Positions 1 through 11,713 of a DNA stretch of 64,000 bases are shown here, piece by piece. The position numbers and the translations under genes were made by a program. The notes under the pieces were generated by a model, which ran no database searches, had not been told where the DNA came from, and saw only the letters and a list, made by a program, of their open reading frames with translations. Each line of letters begins with the position of its first letter. The first letter of the stretch is position 1. This DNA is from Phytopythium helicoides. Taxonomy: Eukaryota > Oomycota > Peronosporomycetes > Pythiales > Pythiaceae. The stretch lies in contig JANFNE010000026.1 in assembly GCA_024867545.1 (NCBI GenBank), positions 620,001 to 684,000 of the forward strand, in the 5' to 3' direction.

Positions 1-2922
1 GACTTCGTCGGTAGCGCGCTTCAACTCTGCCTTCGTGATTGCCAGCTCCATCGCCAAATTAGCGCGTTCAATCAGTTGTGCCTCAATATCTGCAAGCGAC
101 CGGTTGACCCCCAGCAGCTTCTTGAGCTCCTTCGACAGCTCTGTTGACTTTTGGCGAAGAGAGTTGCGCTCTGCGACGACAGATACGAGCTCATTTTCAA
201 CTCGAGTGATGGTTTCATCTTGGGATGCAATCTTCTTGTGCAGATCGTCAACGCTGACAGTTGCAACACCAAAGAAATTGTCAAATTCACCAGCTTGAGC
301 AGATGAGAACAAATGTTCTTCGGTCTGAGTGCCTGCCTCTTGACTCGCCGACGCTCGCTCCGCAGCAGCATCTCGAGCGTCCTCCAATTCTCGTTGACAC
401 GCAAGATGCTTCAACTCTTCTTCATTGAGCTTCGAGCGCAGTTGCTGCAAGTCCCGTGTTTGAGCAGTGTATTGGCTAGCAACCTTCTCAAGCTGCCGAA
501 TCTTCATCTGCTGAAGCTCAATGCGTTTGTCCTTGACCTCAAGCGAAGCACCAATTTGAGTTTTCTCTTGCTCTGCTGCCTTCAACAAAACTGACATGGA
601 CGCAAGTTTGTCGCGCAGCATCTTGATCTCCTTTTCTTGAGATGTCAATCGCCCCTGCAAAAAGGAGTCGGGTGCGGCAAATTCAGGAGCCTTCTTCTGG
701 TAGTGAGGTGTACCAACGGGGGTAGCTCCAGCACTTTTTCCACCATGCTGAACATCCTCGAGCTCCAGATTAAACATGTCTCCAAGTTGTTCGCTGACGG
801 ACGGACTTGATACATCGCTCAGTGAGCGAAAAGATCCTGCTTTGTCTGCACCGATCCCCGTCGAAGATGTCGGTGTCATTGCGGATGCTTTCGAAGGAGA
901 CGGCAAGACACCACTCTTGCCAGGAGTTGCCGATCCTGACGGTGTTCCCACGGTACTATCACCGTTCGCCACGGGGCTGAGGGTTGCGTTGGCTGGAGAT
1001 AAACCCTGACCGCTTGGGGTGTGGGGTAAGCCACCTGCGCCAGTAGGGGAAGCTCCGTCAGCAACTGTCCTTGTATCATCGAACGCCGGATCGACAAAGA
1101 GATTTCGCTCATCCGTCCTAGCTTGCTCGTCACGCTCCTCTCCGATCACTTGTGCTCGAAAGTTGCGAACAAGAAGCGTTAAAATGTCACGATGCTGAGG
1201 GTTCTGCGCAACCAGGAAGAAGCACGAGAGGGATGCCAGCGCATCTCTTCGTCGCTTTAGATCGCATGTGTCTCCTGGCTTGTTTCCCAGAAAGCCACCA
1301 AATTCTTGCACCTTCAAGGTAAATCGCAGCTGGTCCGCCGGGTCCAGAAGTATCTGAACATGCTCGGTGTAGGCAGCATTCACGACGACACCAGCTTCAT
1401 CTTCGTGCTCGGAGATTTTTAGCAGCGTCACTCCTTCCGATGTAATCTTAATCTGGAAGCTATCGAACTCGCTGCTTGCGAGCGTCGCCGAAAACGCGCC
1501 TGCCCCAGTTTCAAGCATCACATCCACCATCTCGCCAACGGCAGGATCAAGAACAAGGGGTTGTGAAAGCTCAACTGTCTTGATCAATTGAGGAAACCGA
1601 AGTGAACGAACTTGTAACGCTAGTGTCGCCCCAATATCATCAGCAGATGGGAAATATGGCGCACGACGAGCCCCCTTTATCAGCAGCACTTCATTCACAG
1701 GTGGTGGAGTTTTCCTGTACCAGGTGAGTGCAAACTCGTGGTCATCTTCGTCGAGAACACCGACAAAACGTCCGCCAGTCGTGACAGCAATAATTGGCGT
1801 GGTATGCAGAATATCTTGAGGTGGAACGGGCGTCGCTGGCTTGCGGTAAGATATCCGACCACCGTTCGCTCCATTCTTAGTCTTTTGCGGCTTCAGTTCT
1901 AGATGCTCCAACCAGCCACTGACGGTCTCACGATCTTCCTCGGGTCTAGTCTTGCCCGCACCCATTTTCCGGAACAGAGTCTTCATCCCATCGGCGCCAG
2001 TGTGGCGCACTTTATCAAGAGAGATTCCGTTCCCCCATGGCGCACTGAACGTAGTCTTGCCTGACGGGGTGTCACTTCCACTGCTCTGCTGGGACTGTGT
2101 AGGCTTGTGGCTTGGCGAAGACGCACCACGCTCCGCCTTGCCGTGGTCAAACGAGCTTGAGCGCTTCACCTTGCTCCCATTCTGTTGTTCGCTCGTGGTA
2201 GCAGGGTTGATTTGTTCTGATCCACTCGCCGAGTTCCTCCTCCTAACTCCTTCTCTCTTGGTGAGCTTGTCGTCTGGTCCGCAGTGGAACGTCAGCGTTA
2301 GCGGGAAGGTAGCTCGTTTCGCCGCCTGAATGATGTCCGAGAACGCAAAATCCGTGACCACAAGTCCGTTGATCGCATACAGCTCGTCGTCGTGCTCGAC
2401 GCGGCCGTCCTCCTCGGCATTTCCCTTCCCCCCGTCCGGCTTGCTGCGGAACGACTTGACGTACGCCCCCTTGCCGTCCCCGCGCGACACGAGGTCCACA
2501 AACAACGGTCCGGGCTCTGGGTACACGACCTCCACCACCGTGGCCGGGTCACGCGCGTGCGTGGGGGACGACGGGTTGCTCGTGGACGTCAAGTTGGCGA
2601 TGAAGCTGCTGCCCATGGCGAACAAACTGTTGGAGCGCTGCGTGTGCCCCGCGGACGGCGACGCCGGAGGGTCCAGCAGCTTGACCGAGTGCGTGTGCAG
2701 CTCGCCCGCCGATTGCGTGCGGCGCCGCTCGGCGCTAACAAGCGCCGCGAGCGCCGGCAGCGCGTGCGCGTGCGCATCCTCCTGCGGCTCTCCGTCCTCT
2801 GCCGCGAGCTTCGCGCGGCGCCTGGACGGCGACGGGGGCGGGCGCGCCGCCATGCGAGCGGAGGGTGAGGCCGGCGCGTGCGCGTGCGCGGGCGGCGAGC
2901 CGTCCGGCAGGTCGTTGGCCAT
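1..2922 (-). CDS. PDZ-domain and coiled-coil protein, 3' part beyond window
   Basis: One unbroken frame of 974 codons runs from an ATG at 2922 to the window edge, where it is still open. The ATG is the first after an in-frame TAG upstream. Residues about 1-120 are low-complexity (Ala/Pro/Ser/His). Residues about 123-212 look like a PDZ domain: an extended carboxylate-binding-type segment, then the typical DELYAINGLVV strand and a closing LTLTFHC strand. Residues about 380-600 form a beta-rich region I do not recognise, followed by a Ser/Thr/Pro-rich linker. From about residue 750 the protein becomes a heptad-like Glu/Lys/Gln/Leu coiled coil that continues off the edge. A scaffold role is inferred from PDZ plus coiled coil; no catalytic motif is seen. 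The gene is divergent from the 5-phosphatase gene with about 290 bp between start codons. Confidence 0.8.
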   Translation of the reverse strand, partial: MANDLPDGSPPAHAHAPASPSARMAARPPPSPSRRRAKLAAEDGEPQEDAHAHALPALAALVSAERRRTQSAGELHTHSVKLLDPPASPSAGHTQRSNSLFAMGSSFIANLTSTSNPSSPTHARDPATVVEVVYPEPGPLFVDLVSRGDGKGAYVKSFRSKPDGGKGNAEEDGRVEHDDELYAINGLVVTDFAFSDIIQAAKRATFPLTLTFHCGPDDKLTKREGVRRRNSASGSEQINPATTSEQQNGSKVKRSSSFDHGKAERGASSPSHKPTQSQQSSGSDTPSGKTTFSAPWGNGISLDKVRHTGADGMKTLFRKMGAGKTRPEEDRETVSGWLEHLELKPQKTKNGANGGRISYRKPATPVPPQDILHTTPIIAVTTGGRFVGVLDEDDHEFALTWYRKTPPPVNEVLLIKGARRAPYFPSADDIGATLALQVRSLRFPQLIKTVELSQPLVLDPAVGEMVDVMLETGAGAFSATLASSEFDSFQIKITSEGVTLLKISEHEDEAGVVVNAAYTEHVQILLDPADQLRFTLKVQEFGGFLGNKPGDTCDLKRRRDALASLSCFFLVAQNPQHRDILTLLVRNFRAQVIGEERDEQARTDERNLFVDPAFDDTRTVADGASPTGAGGLPHTPSGQGLSPANATLSPVANGDSTVGTPSGSATPGKSGVLPSPSKASAMTPTSSTGIGADKAGSFRSLSDVSSPSVSEQLGDMFNLELEDVQHGGKSAGATPVGTPHYQKKAPEFAAPDSFLQGRLTSQEKEIKMLRDKLASMSVLLKAAEQEKTQIGASLEVKDKRIELQQMKIRQLEKVASQYTAQTRDLQQLRSKLNEEELKHLACQRELEDARDAAAERASASQEAGTQTEEHLFSSAQAGEFDNFFGVATVSVDDLHKKIASQDETITRVENELVSVVAERNSLRQKSTELSKELKKLLGVNRSLADIEAQLIERANLAMELAITKAELKRATDEV

Positions 2923-3214
2923 GCGCAGCTCCCGCTCGTCCTTTCTTGGGTGCGGCCGGAGCTAAACTGGGATGCAACAAGGAGAACAAAGTTAACCCAT
3001 GAGGTGTTTTCCAGCCAATCAGCAGCGTCGCAAGGATGATTATCGGCCAATGACACGGCGTAATACCGCGCAAACTTGATCGGGAGGCGGATCGCATACA
3101 GTTCCCAACATGTTCCGCCCCCAATTTGTTTCCCCCGGCTAAAGTTCATGTTGAAAGCGACACTTTCCCCCTCCTCGCCTTCCTCGACGCCAACAAGGCG
3201 AAAGGACGCGCTGC

Positions 3215-5885
3215 ATGGAGGCGCTGGGCTTGGCGCCGGCGGCGCGCGGCAGCGCCTCGACGGTGACACTGGCGTCGTCGACGTCCACGGCGTCCGAGGC
3301 CGAGAGCTTCTCCGTGCCGGGCGAGTCGGCGGGCAACGCGCGCTACTACAACCCCGTGGTCATGTCGTTCATCCGCGACGACTGGATCCAGCAGCAGCTG
3401 CACCTGCGCCAGGTCGAATACACCGTTTTCCAGCGCACGCGCGTCGTCACGGGCACGTGGAACGTAAACGCCAAGAAGCCGCCGACGCCTGCCGAGGCCG
3501 CGCAGATCGTGCAGTGGCTGGACGTGCGCACCTCGCAGCAGACCGACGGCGGCAAGAAGCCCGCGCCGCTCCCGGACATCCTCGCGCTGGGCTTCCAGGA
3601 GATTGTGGACCTCAACGCGGTGAACGTTGTCGTCAATGGCAACATGACGGCGCAGCGCAGCTCCGCGTGGGAGGATGTGGTCGTCGCGGCGCTGAACGAC
3701 CATTTGGCGGCGAGGCACGCGGCAGCCACCGACGAGCCCAAGCAACAGTACAAACTCGTGCTAGAGAAGCATTTGGTTGGAATCCTTTTACTTGTCATCG
3801 TTCGCACAGATCATCTGGAGCACGTCAGGGAGGTGTTTGGGGCGACAGCAGGCGTGGGGATCATGGGAATGATGGGCAACAAAGGCGGCGCTGCCGTGCG
3901 GCTGAGCTTCTACGACAGCACGCTCTGTTTTGTGTGTGCGCATCTAGCTGCGCACAGAGAGAATGTTGCGGGTCGGAATGCAGACTATCAAAACATCTTG
4001 AGCAAAGTGCAGTTTCTTGGTGAGAACGACGAGGAAGGGCCGGTGGATCTGCGGTATGTGCGGTGCTTTCATGCAATTGCGGCGACTCAAAGTCTGACCG
4101 TGAGGATTCGTGTTCAGGTTCATCAACGGCGAGCCTCCAATTCTAAATCATGATTTCGTCTTTTGGATTGGTGATCTGAACTACCGCATCCAAGACGAGC
4201 TGTCGAGCGAAGAGGTGTTCATGTGTGCAGAGCGGGGCAATTTATCTCCACTGCGGCAAAACGACCAACTCAATATCGAGCGGAAGCGAGGCGCTGTGCT
4301 ACAAGGGTTCGAAGAAGGTATGTTGACTTTTCGCCCAACCTATAAGTTTCAGGCTGGAACATCTGTATACGAGAAGCGTCCAGAAAAGAAGTTGCGAGCA
4401 CCTGCGTGGTGTGATCGGATTCTTTGGAAAGCTCGGATACCAGAGCATGTGACTTTGCAGACGTACGATTGCGTCATGGGACTCGATCTATCAGATCACA
4501 AACCCGTGCACGCAAGCTTCGAGGTACAAATCCGGCACCAGGTGGACACGAAAAAGAGTCAAGTGATGCGGGAGATCATGATGCAGCTTGACAAGTGGGA
4601 AAACGAGAATATGCCAAAAGTTCGTCTACTGCATAGTGATGGGGTCTCAACAAGCAGTGGCCTGCTGAGCTTCTCCCATCTAAGGTTCGGTATTGATCAG
4701 AGCCAGTCAGTGATTGTGGAAAACACGGGCATTGTCGTCGCCCACTTTCGCTTCATCCCGAAGCTAGATGAAATCGCAATCTGTAAGCCATGGCTACGGA
4801 TTTCACCCATGTTTGGCATGATCCCCCCGAAGGAACGCGTCGAAATTCGCATCACTGCTCATGTTGACGACATGGTAGCGCACGGGCTCACAAGCGGTGG
4901 AGAGACTCTTGACGACACCATGATTCTCCGAATCGAGAATGGCCGTGATTACTTCCTCGTTGTCTCGGGACAGTACGACAATTCGTGTTTCGGCAATTCG
5001 CTCGAGCAGCTCGTCTCGTGCACTCATCCAATTCGGCAGGTCAAGTTCAACTCCTCGGCAGCAACTTCGATGTTTAGTGTGTGGGCTTGTGGCAACCTTT
5101 CTGCCTTTGCTCTACCAGAGCAGCAGCAATCCGTTGATCCTGCGACTGGTAGTCCAGTCGCACCTACAGGAAACAACACGACGCAGAAAGTACCCAAGGA
5201 GCTATGGCGAATGGTGAACGATATCTACCAGAACTTCATGCAAGAGAAGAACCTCTTCGTCGAGGCAGGAGATAAGACTGAGCTCGCGCAGCTCCGGGAA
5301 GCTCTGGACACGGGTCAGCCGTTCCCTCGGCACAGCGGATACTCGACGGCCGAATTGCTTCTCAGTTGGCTGCAGTCGCTTCGACAAAGCGTCGTTCCTG
5401 ACGAAATCTTGGCAGCAGCGCTTGCAAATGGATCTGGAGATCCGACTGCTACATGCCGCGCGTTACTCGAAATGCTTCCGCCAGTTCGCTACAACGTCGT
5501 TATCTACCTAGTTTCATTTCTTCGGGAGGTGCTGAAGCATGCAGACGGGAACAAGCTAACTGCCGAGAAGCTCTCGTTCGTATTTAGTAGATGCCTCGTG
5601 TCGCCGAGCCGAGTGGGGATAGCAGACTCTTTGCGCTCTGCCATCCAAGCATGCCCGGCTAGTGCAAGTTATGGGATGTCGGCTCCTGGATCGTCCTCGT
5701 CACTGGCATCCACGGTGACCATTGCTTCTGCTCCCAGCTCAGCATCGTCCACATCCATGCTGCTGCCAGAAGAACGAGTGCGTCGGACAGCTCGAGAGGC
5801 CGAGGTGGCACAGTTGAATGCTGCGCAACGGGCGGAGCGTATGGAGTCGATCCTCCTATACCTACTAGCGACTCCAGCACTGTGA
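3215..5885 (+). CDS. OCRL/INPP5B-type inositol polyphosphate 5-phosphatase with ASH and RhoGAP-like domains
   Basis: Two exons, 3215-4053 and 4118-5885, with a 64-nt GTATGT..CAG intron, give 868 residues, close to human OCRL. Removing the intron joins VDLR to FINGEPP and restores the catalytic domain. That domain carries GTWNVN (about residue 82), GFQEIVDLN, NKGGAAVR, WIGDLNYRI (about 294), PAWCDRIL (about 374) and SDHKPV, the signature motifs of Mg-dependent 5-phosphatases. Residues about 430-545 match the ASH region, and about 600-780 a RhoGAP-like helical domain. Such proteins hydrolyse PI(4,5)P2 and PI(3,4,5)P3 on endosomal and Golgi membranes. I did not find the GAP arginine finger with certainty, so a catalytically silent GAP domain, as in OCRL, is possible. 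Confidence 0.93.
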
Positions 5886-6082
5886 AATTTGGGACCATAG
5901 TGCATACATTGTTTTTCGCATGCCTTTAGTGTGCTCTGTGCTGTATATTGGCCCGACGATTTCGTCGGGATCGTATCACACCTGTCATCCACGCAGTAGA
6001 CATGCACACACACAAAATACTCGGAGCTGGAGAGCTCGCAGACTGCATCTCTACGGTCGAGGAGCAGTATTGTAGCAACGAC

Positions 6083-8476
6083 TTACACGACGCTGATCGT
6101 GAAGAGCGTGATGGCGCCGCCGTCGAAGAGCGGTAGCACTTGGTTTCGGAGGAAGATAACGCCCCACGTAAACGTCGTGAACCACAGGTGCGTGAACTGG
6201 TTGATCTGATACTTGCGGATCACGATCGGGTGCGGCACTGGCAGCAGGCCGACCATGGTCGTTGTCCGCAAGAAGTAGAGCATCGCGTCCTCATCAAGAC
6301 TGCCTCCTGCCTTCTCGCACGCATCCTCGAGCTGTCCCATTTCAAAAAAGTTAGATGGCAGCTCATTCAGTTCTACGCGTAAAAGAATCAAATACCTGAG
6401 GGATGAGGTACTGCAGCAGACGCAGACTCGTGGTAAGCGGCAACTTCTTCTTCCAGGACGTCAACCACTCAAGTGTCGGGACAAAGTCATTGTCGTTCGA
6501 GTTGTTGTCTCCCTCGCCGTCAGCGCGCTCAGTCTTGCGGATCGGAGGCAGCTGGAGCTCGTTGAGCTGGTAGAACACGTTCTTGTTCTGGATCATGGCA
6601 TACACGACCTGCTGGTTGCCTTCGTACTGGTACTGGATGATGTTGTCAAACGTCTCGAGCAGGAAGAAAACAAGGTGATGATTCGCTTCGCTGTCAAACA
6701 GATACCGCGGCTGAGCAAACAACTTGAAGAGGCGCAGCAGACGCACACTCGACACCATGTGCAGCTTCTTGCAGTACGGGGAGATGTTGCAGATGATGGT
6801 CAGGAAGCAGTTGTAGACCGAGTTGAGCTTCTCGTCACCGCTCACAATGATCTTGTGAAGGCACACAATGAGAAGATCTGCGTGGTTGCCCGAGAATGGC
6901 GGCAGGTCGAGGGGGAGGCGGTTGTCGAATGACTTGTTCAGGTTGACACCAAAGTCTCGCTCGCCACTGAGCAGCAGGAGAATGAAAGTGCAAATGTGGA
7001 TCATGCCAACCTTCGACGGCTCCTGGCGACCCTCGTACATGAGGAAGAGCAGGGGCACAACAAACTGGTTCACGTCGGCCTTCTTCAGTGTAAACTGCAG
7101 GAAACCCTTGTTTTCATCGAGCAGCTTCCACAGGAGCACCAGCAGCTCTTGGTGGCACTTGATCTGCTTGATCGAATTGGGCAGCAGCGTGCTGAGCGAT
7201 TGGTGATAATTGTTCAGCAGCCGCGAGATTCCCGTGAAGATCAGCTGAAAGTCCTCTTGTCGGTGAATCGAAGCAAGCAAATTCCGGTACGCATTCACGG
7301 ACACAGTTTCGGTGGATTTGGCGTCAGTGTTGGCCGTAGGTGTCGACACATTGGACGTTGCGCTCGAACGGCGACGCATCGATGGGTCGCGACGCGGCGT
7401 GGCTCCGGTGCCTGGCTGCACCTTAGTCGTCGTTATGAGATCGGAAGAGGTGGCCTGGCCAAAGTCCAGCAGAACGAGCAGCACTTGCAGCGAAATATCC
7501 ACAAGTGCTTCGCGGTCGTCCGATACGATCGAGCCGGCGTACGGCACGCCCCAACCCACGGGGTCGTACGAGACGACAATGTTGAGTAGAGAGTAAAAGA
7601 GCGTTGGCGCGAACGGACAGTCGTCGGCCGTCGCGACTTCGAGGAAGCGGTCCTTCCACTTGCTGCACGTCTCGGCCGTCTGGTACAAGATGCCCGAAAA
7701 ACACGTTAGCAGCAGTGCGAGCACCTCCTTGCGGTTGCGGTCGTAGGTCGATGAGTTGACGACGCTAGCGTCCGGGTAGCTCACGCCGGCGTGCCACAGC
7801 AGCGATGGGAACACTAGCGAGCCCGAAACAGCAGGCTGACCGGTGCGCGTGACGCTGCGACGCTCTTCTCCAAAGCCCTTGTAAGCGTGGATGGAGACCG
7901 TAAACTCGGGGAGGAACAGCAGCCCCATGATGGCGTGGATCATCTGCACGGCGAGTGGCTCATGCGCAGCCACAGCAGCGCGCTCGTCATCGTCCTCATC
8001 TTCGTAGTTGCCGCGCTCGCCCTCCTCGGGGGCGTCGACCTTCCAGAAGAGCTCCTCGACAAACTCGTCCGCTGTGAGTGAGAGCACGAAAACGACTCGG
8101 TCAGACAAACTAGAGCACAATAGCAGACGACATCTACCGTAGCAGGTCACGCACATGCATCTTCCAAGATGAATGGCACGAGGCGCGTGAGCACGCGCAC
8201 GCAGTTGATGGCCTGCTGGTAGTACTTGGGCACTGGCGTGTCCACGATCTGGATGAGCTGCGCGACGGCCTGCTTGAGCATGGTGGCGAGGTTCTGCGGC
8301 TGCTGGCGGCGCAGCATGCGCACATCGTCGGGCTGGATGAGCGTGAAGATCTCCTCGGCCACGGTCTGGATGCGCCACAGCTTGTCCCAGAACTCGAGCT
8401 GCTTGGCCGAGACCGTCTCGTTGTAGAGCTTGTACACGCTCTCGCGGAACTTGCTCTTGCTGTCGCTGTTGCCCAT
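6083..8476 (-). CDS. HID1 family protein (Golgi / dense-core vesicle trafficking)
   Basis: Three exons on the minus strand (8476-8155, 8071-6396, 6331-6083) with introns of 83 and 64 nt give 748 residues; human HID1 is about 790. The N-terminus is MGNSDSK, a clear N-myristoylation signal shared by the family. Exon 1 ends in LVPFILEDA and exon 2 resumes with [10 protein letters not shown]. The last exon has the diagnostic [16 protein letters not shown] and [14 protein letters not shown] and ends LFTISVV, matching the family C-terminus. HID1 proteins are peripheral Golgi proteins with helical repeats and no known enzymatic activity. The stop overlaps a GTAAGT sequence that could act as a donor for an extra 3' exon, but the family match makes this unlikely. 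The gene converges with the 5-phosphatase gene. Confidence 0.9.
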
Positions 8477-8873
8477 GGTCACGGGGGAGCTCTGGGGCGG
8501 CTGTGAGGGGCGCGGAGGGGCGAGGACGCGGCTGGGGACGCGCCGGGCGGCGGCAGGAGGGGCGGGGAAGCGCGTGACGAGATGGCGCTTCCAGAGCTCT
8601 GAGAGCTGGCCACCTGGCAGGGTACGCGAGGGGGTACGACGTACCCCCTCACACGTCACAAGGACCAACGCTCGCGCATCATCCTCTGCCTCATGTGATA
8701 TGAGAGGTAATGAGTCGTGTCTTGAACATACATTGCGCCGTTTCTGTAGAGCAGCGGTTGGGTGGGGTATGTATTATAAAAGGCTTTTCGGACCCAAGCG
8801 GCGTTCCGAGGAATCCCCCCTTCCTTCTCCTGGCACCACTCTCCTTCCTGCCAGCCCCGCGCCGCCGCTCGCC

Positions 8874-9904
8874 ATGGTGCTGATCCACGAGTTCCGCGTG
8901 CCGCTGCACATGACGGTGGACGAGTTCCAGGTGGCGCAGCTCTTCATGGTCGTGGACGCCAGCGAGAAGATGACTGGCGACGGCGAGGGCGTCGAGATCC
9001 TCGTCAACGAGCCCTACGACAACTCGGACGGCCACGTGCGTTGCTGCTTGAGGGGAAACGGGGGCTTGCGGCCGCTAACTGCGCGTGGTGCGTGTGCAGA
9101 TGGGCTTGTCGAGCATCTCGGGCTGGCAGGTGCCCAAGAACAAGGGCCAGTACACGCGCAAGCACTACTACTGCAAGTCCAAGATCCCGGGCTTCGTGTC
9201 GGCCTTTTGTCCTGAGGACAGTATGGTGCTCGTCGAGGAGGCCTGGAACGCCTACCCACACTGCGTCACCGTCATCACCAATGGATACCTCGCCAAGCAC
9301 AAGTTCTACATCTGCATCGAGTCCATGCATCTTGCTGACCGCGGCGACACGGAAAACGCGGTCAACATGAGCAACAACGAGCTCAGCCAGCGCAAGGTTG
9401 AGGTGTAAGTGTGCTTGGACCATGGCGCTGGTTTCGATTGAGGAGAGGACTCATTTTTGAATTGTGCAGGCTCGACATTGCGGAGAAGCTGCCCAAGCAG
9501 ACGCTGCAGGAGGACTGCGACCCGGCCACGGTACGCTCGCCAAGCAAATGCAGTACTCACGGACGTGGGCGCTAATCAATGTGCGGTGGACGAACGAGCA
9601 GTACAAGTCGGTCAAGACGGGTCGTGGACCGCTATCCAAGGGCTGGACGAAGAAGGTCGACCCAGTCATGACATGCTACAAGGCTGTGCGTGTCAACTTC
9701 GACTACTGGGGCGTGCAGGGCAAGGCCGAGAAGATCATCCGCGACCAGCAGCGCCAGCTCTTCCACAACACGCTTCGCCAGGCGCAGTGCCTGACGGACC
9801 AGTGGTACGGCCTCACGATGGACGACATCCGACGCCTCGAGGAGGAGGTCGTGACCAAGCTGCAGGCCAAGCGTCTCGCCAACACCGGCAACCAGAAGAA
9901 TTAG
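8874..9904 (+). CDS. Class I phosphatidylinositol transfer protein
   Basis: Four exons (8874-9035, 9100-9404, 9470-9530, 9602-9904) separated by 64-71-nt introns give 276 residues, the usual size of PITP alpha/beta. The protein starts [24 protein letters not shown] and contains the lipid-exchange-loop region [18 protein letters not shown], then [15 protein letters not shown], and the C-terminal [11 protein letters not shown] segment; all are family hallmarks. The third intron was placed so that DPAT joins [11 protein letters not shown], as in animal PITPs. It moves PtdIns and PtdCho between membranes and supplies substrate for phosphoinositide kinases. It lies near OCRL-like, HID1 and FYVE genes, but there is no sign of co-regulation beyond proximity. 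Confidence 0.95.
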
Positions 9905-10609
9905 ACGGCAACCGAGTAGGAGTGAGCAGGGGGAGAACGTGTGACCTCGTGCCATCCAAACGCGCATCATGACGTGTGTGGACGGCACTAAGCCTGCGCA
10001 TCCCCACGCAGGACCGATCACCAGGGGAGTTGTTTTGCTTTGAATCCCGTAGACTGTACAATCGTTCATTCAGCATTATCGCTATGCATGCATGCGTTTT
10101 CCTACTGCATGACTCGCTTCCGTGAGCGTTCCTTTTATCTCGGGACGGTAGAAATTCGGCCAAGCTTCAGTGAAGCTGCTTGTTGTTGCTGTCGTCGTAG
10201 CTGTTCCACGGAAACTCTGCATTGCTAAGTGGTTCAAGCTCGCAAAATATACCAGTGTAGAGCGCGCTCAGCACTCAGCAATGGCAGATAGATTGGATGG
10301 GATGACTTCAACTCTCGCTCGTAGTAGACACCGCAAATCGAGTTTAACTAATCAACCACAGCAGAATTCGCACCTGGAGCGCCATGAGCAGGCCGCAAAA
10401 GAGTAGTCATGATGATCAAGCTTCAATATACTGTTCAGCTGCGTGCAACATGCTGGCTTCACGAGTAACTTTGGCAGAGCCTCGATTTAGTTCTTGCATC
10501 GTAATGAAGAGCATGAGGTGACTGAACCAAGCGGGGATGCGAAGAGGTTTCTTTTTGCGAGTGCGAAGGAATTTCGTTGAAATGTACGGTGGTGTAGTCT
10601 ACAAATCGA
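9905..10609. other. Intergenic region without recognised gene
   Basis: About 700 bp between the convergent 3' ends of the PITP gene and the CtIP-like gene. Only short, compositionally ordinary ORFs occur, none with a recognisable motif. Confidence 0.5.
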
Positions 10610-11713
10610 TCACGTTGTTGGTGCCGAGTCGGGAAAAGTCAATCGCCAGAAATCGTCGGGTGTCTCGGACGGCTGATAGCGAGCGCGATGGCGGGAGCAC
10701 CTCTGTTTTTGCTCAGCGATCTGCTCAGCCGAAATAGCATCCCCCAGCGCGGCATAGTATCTCGCGCACTCGGCACAGTCAAATGCTGGTAGAGCCGCGC
10801 GCTGCTCGCGGTTGCGAACCACCTCGACGTAAGCGTACTCTTGGTTCTCCTTGTCATGAGCGACGACTGAAGGTTTGTTTGTCGGGACAACTGCAGAGTC
10901 CCTGAAAATCATGCGTGCAGATGCAGCTGCCGCGCGCTGCTTCTTGATTTCTGCCCATGTTGGCTGCGGAGCTCGCTCTCGCTTGGTGCTCGAGAAAGAT
11001 TTCTTCGGCGAAGAAGGAGCTGCTGAAGGTTCCTCCACAACGACTGTGTTTGTGGACTTGGATCCGGAAGCAGGAGCGCGTCTCCTCGTCCATGAAGTGC
11101 TTGTTGGTGCCTTTGAGATCTGTAGCTGCGCTGGTGAGTGTGCTTGACGGGTGTTCGCTTCAACATGCAGCACGTCGGGAGTTGCTTTTGCATCCGGCGA
11201 TCTCGATGCAACCTGATGTAGTTCAGCCCCCGTTGCTGCCTGGCCACCATCTTTCTCTGGCATCGTCTCGCACATGGAGGCCAACGGCGGGTCCGTTACC
11301 TCACCCACAGCCTGTGCCGGCTCCAGCATGGGCACCAACGGTGGCGACAGGAAACTCGCCGACTCCTCCTGGTCGTGCAGCTCCTCCTCGAACCCTCTGC
11401 TATGCTCTGCCGCCGGCGCTACCTCCTTGGAGGCTTCGTCTCCCATTCTACCTTTTCGCGGACCCTCAAGCCTGGTCGCCTGGGCGTCCCCGACCTGCGT
11501 GTCCTGCGTCACCACCGCCTGCCTCGGCGACCGCCCCAGCCCGACGCGCTCCATGGCGCGCTGGTACTGGTCCAGCAGCGCCTGCTGCTCCTGCACCGTG
11601 CGCTGCAGCAGCTTGAAGCGCCGCGCGAGCCCCGCGGCCCTGCGCTCGTGCGCCGCGATCGTCGCCAGCAGCTCTCGCTTCTCGGCGGCCCAGCGCTCCG
11701 CGTCGGTAGCCAT
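10610..11713 (-). CDS. CtIP/Sae2/Ctp1-like DNA end-resection protein
   Basis: Single-exon gene of 367 residues. The N-terminal ~70 residues (RWAAEKRELL... LLQRTVQEQQALLDQY) form a coiled coil, the expected tetramerisation or dimerisation segment. The middle is low-complexity and Ser/Pro/Thr-rich. The C-terminus carries the family signature: a CAECARYY motif (CxxC), then CSRHRARYQPSETPDDFWRLTFPD, the conserved CSRHR...FW..GFP-type block of CtIP and Sae2. Members activate the MRE11 nuclease at DNA double-strand breaks in the nucleus. It is much shorter than human CtIP (about 900) and close to fungal sizes. The call rests on the C-terminal motif only. Confidence 0.8.
   Translation of the reverse strand: MATDAERWAAEKRELLATIAAHERRAAGLARRFKLLQRTVQEQQALLDQYQRAMERVGLGRSPRQAVVTQDTQVGDAQATRLEGPRKGRMGDEASKEVAPAAEHSRGFEEELHDQEESASFLSPPLVPMLEPAQAVGEVTDPPLASMCETMPEKDGGQAATGAELHQVASRSPDAKATPDVLHVEANTRQAHSPAQLQISKAPTSTSWTRRRAPASGSKSTNTVVVEEPSAAPSSPKKSFSSTKRERAPQPTWAEIKKQRAAAASARMIFRDSAVVPTNKPSVVAHDKENQEYAYVEVVRNREQRAALPAFDCAECARYYAALGDAISAEQIAEQKQRCSRHRARYQPSETPDDFWRLTFPDSAPTT

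Noticed and set aside
6084..6089. GTAAGT at the HID1 stop as a splice donor
   Set aside because: The protein ends at the family's usual C-terminus there, and no further conserved HID1 sequence is expected or seen downstream.
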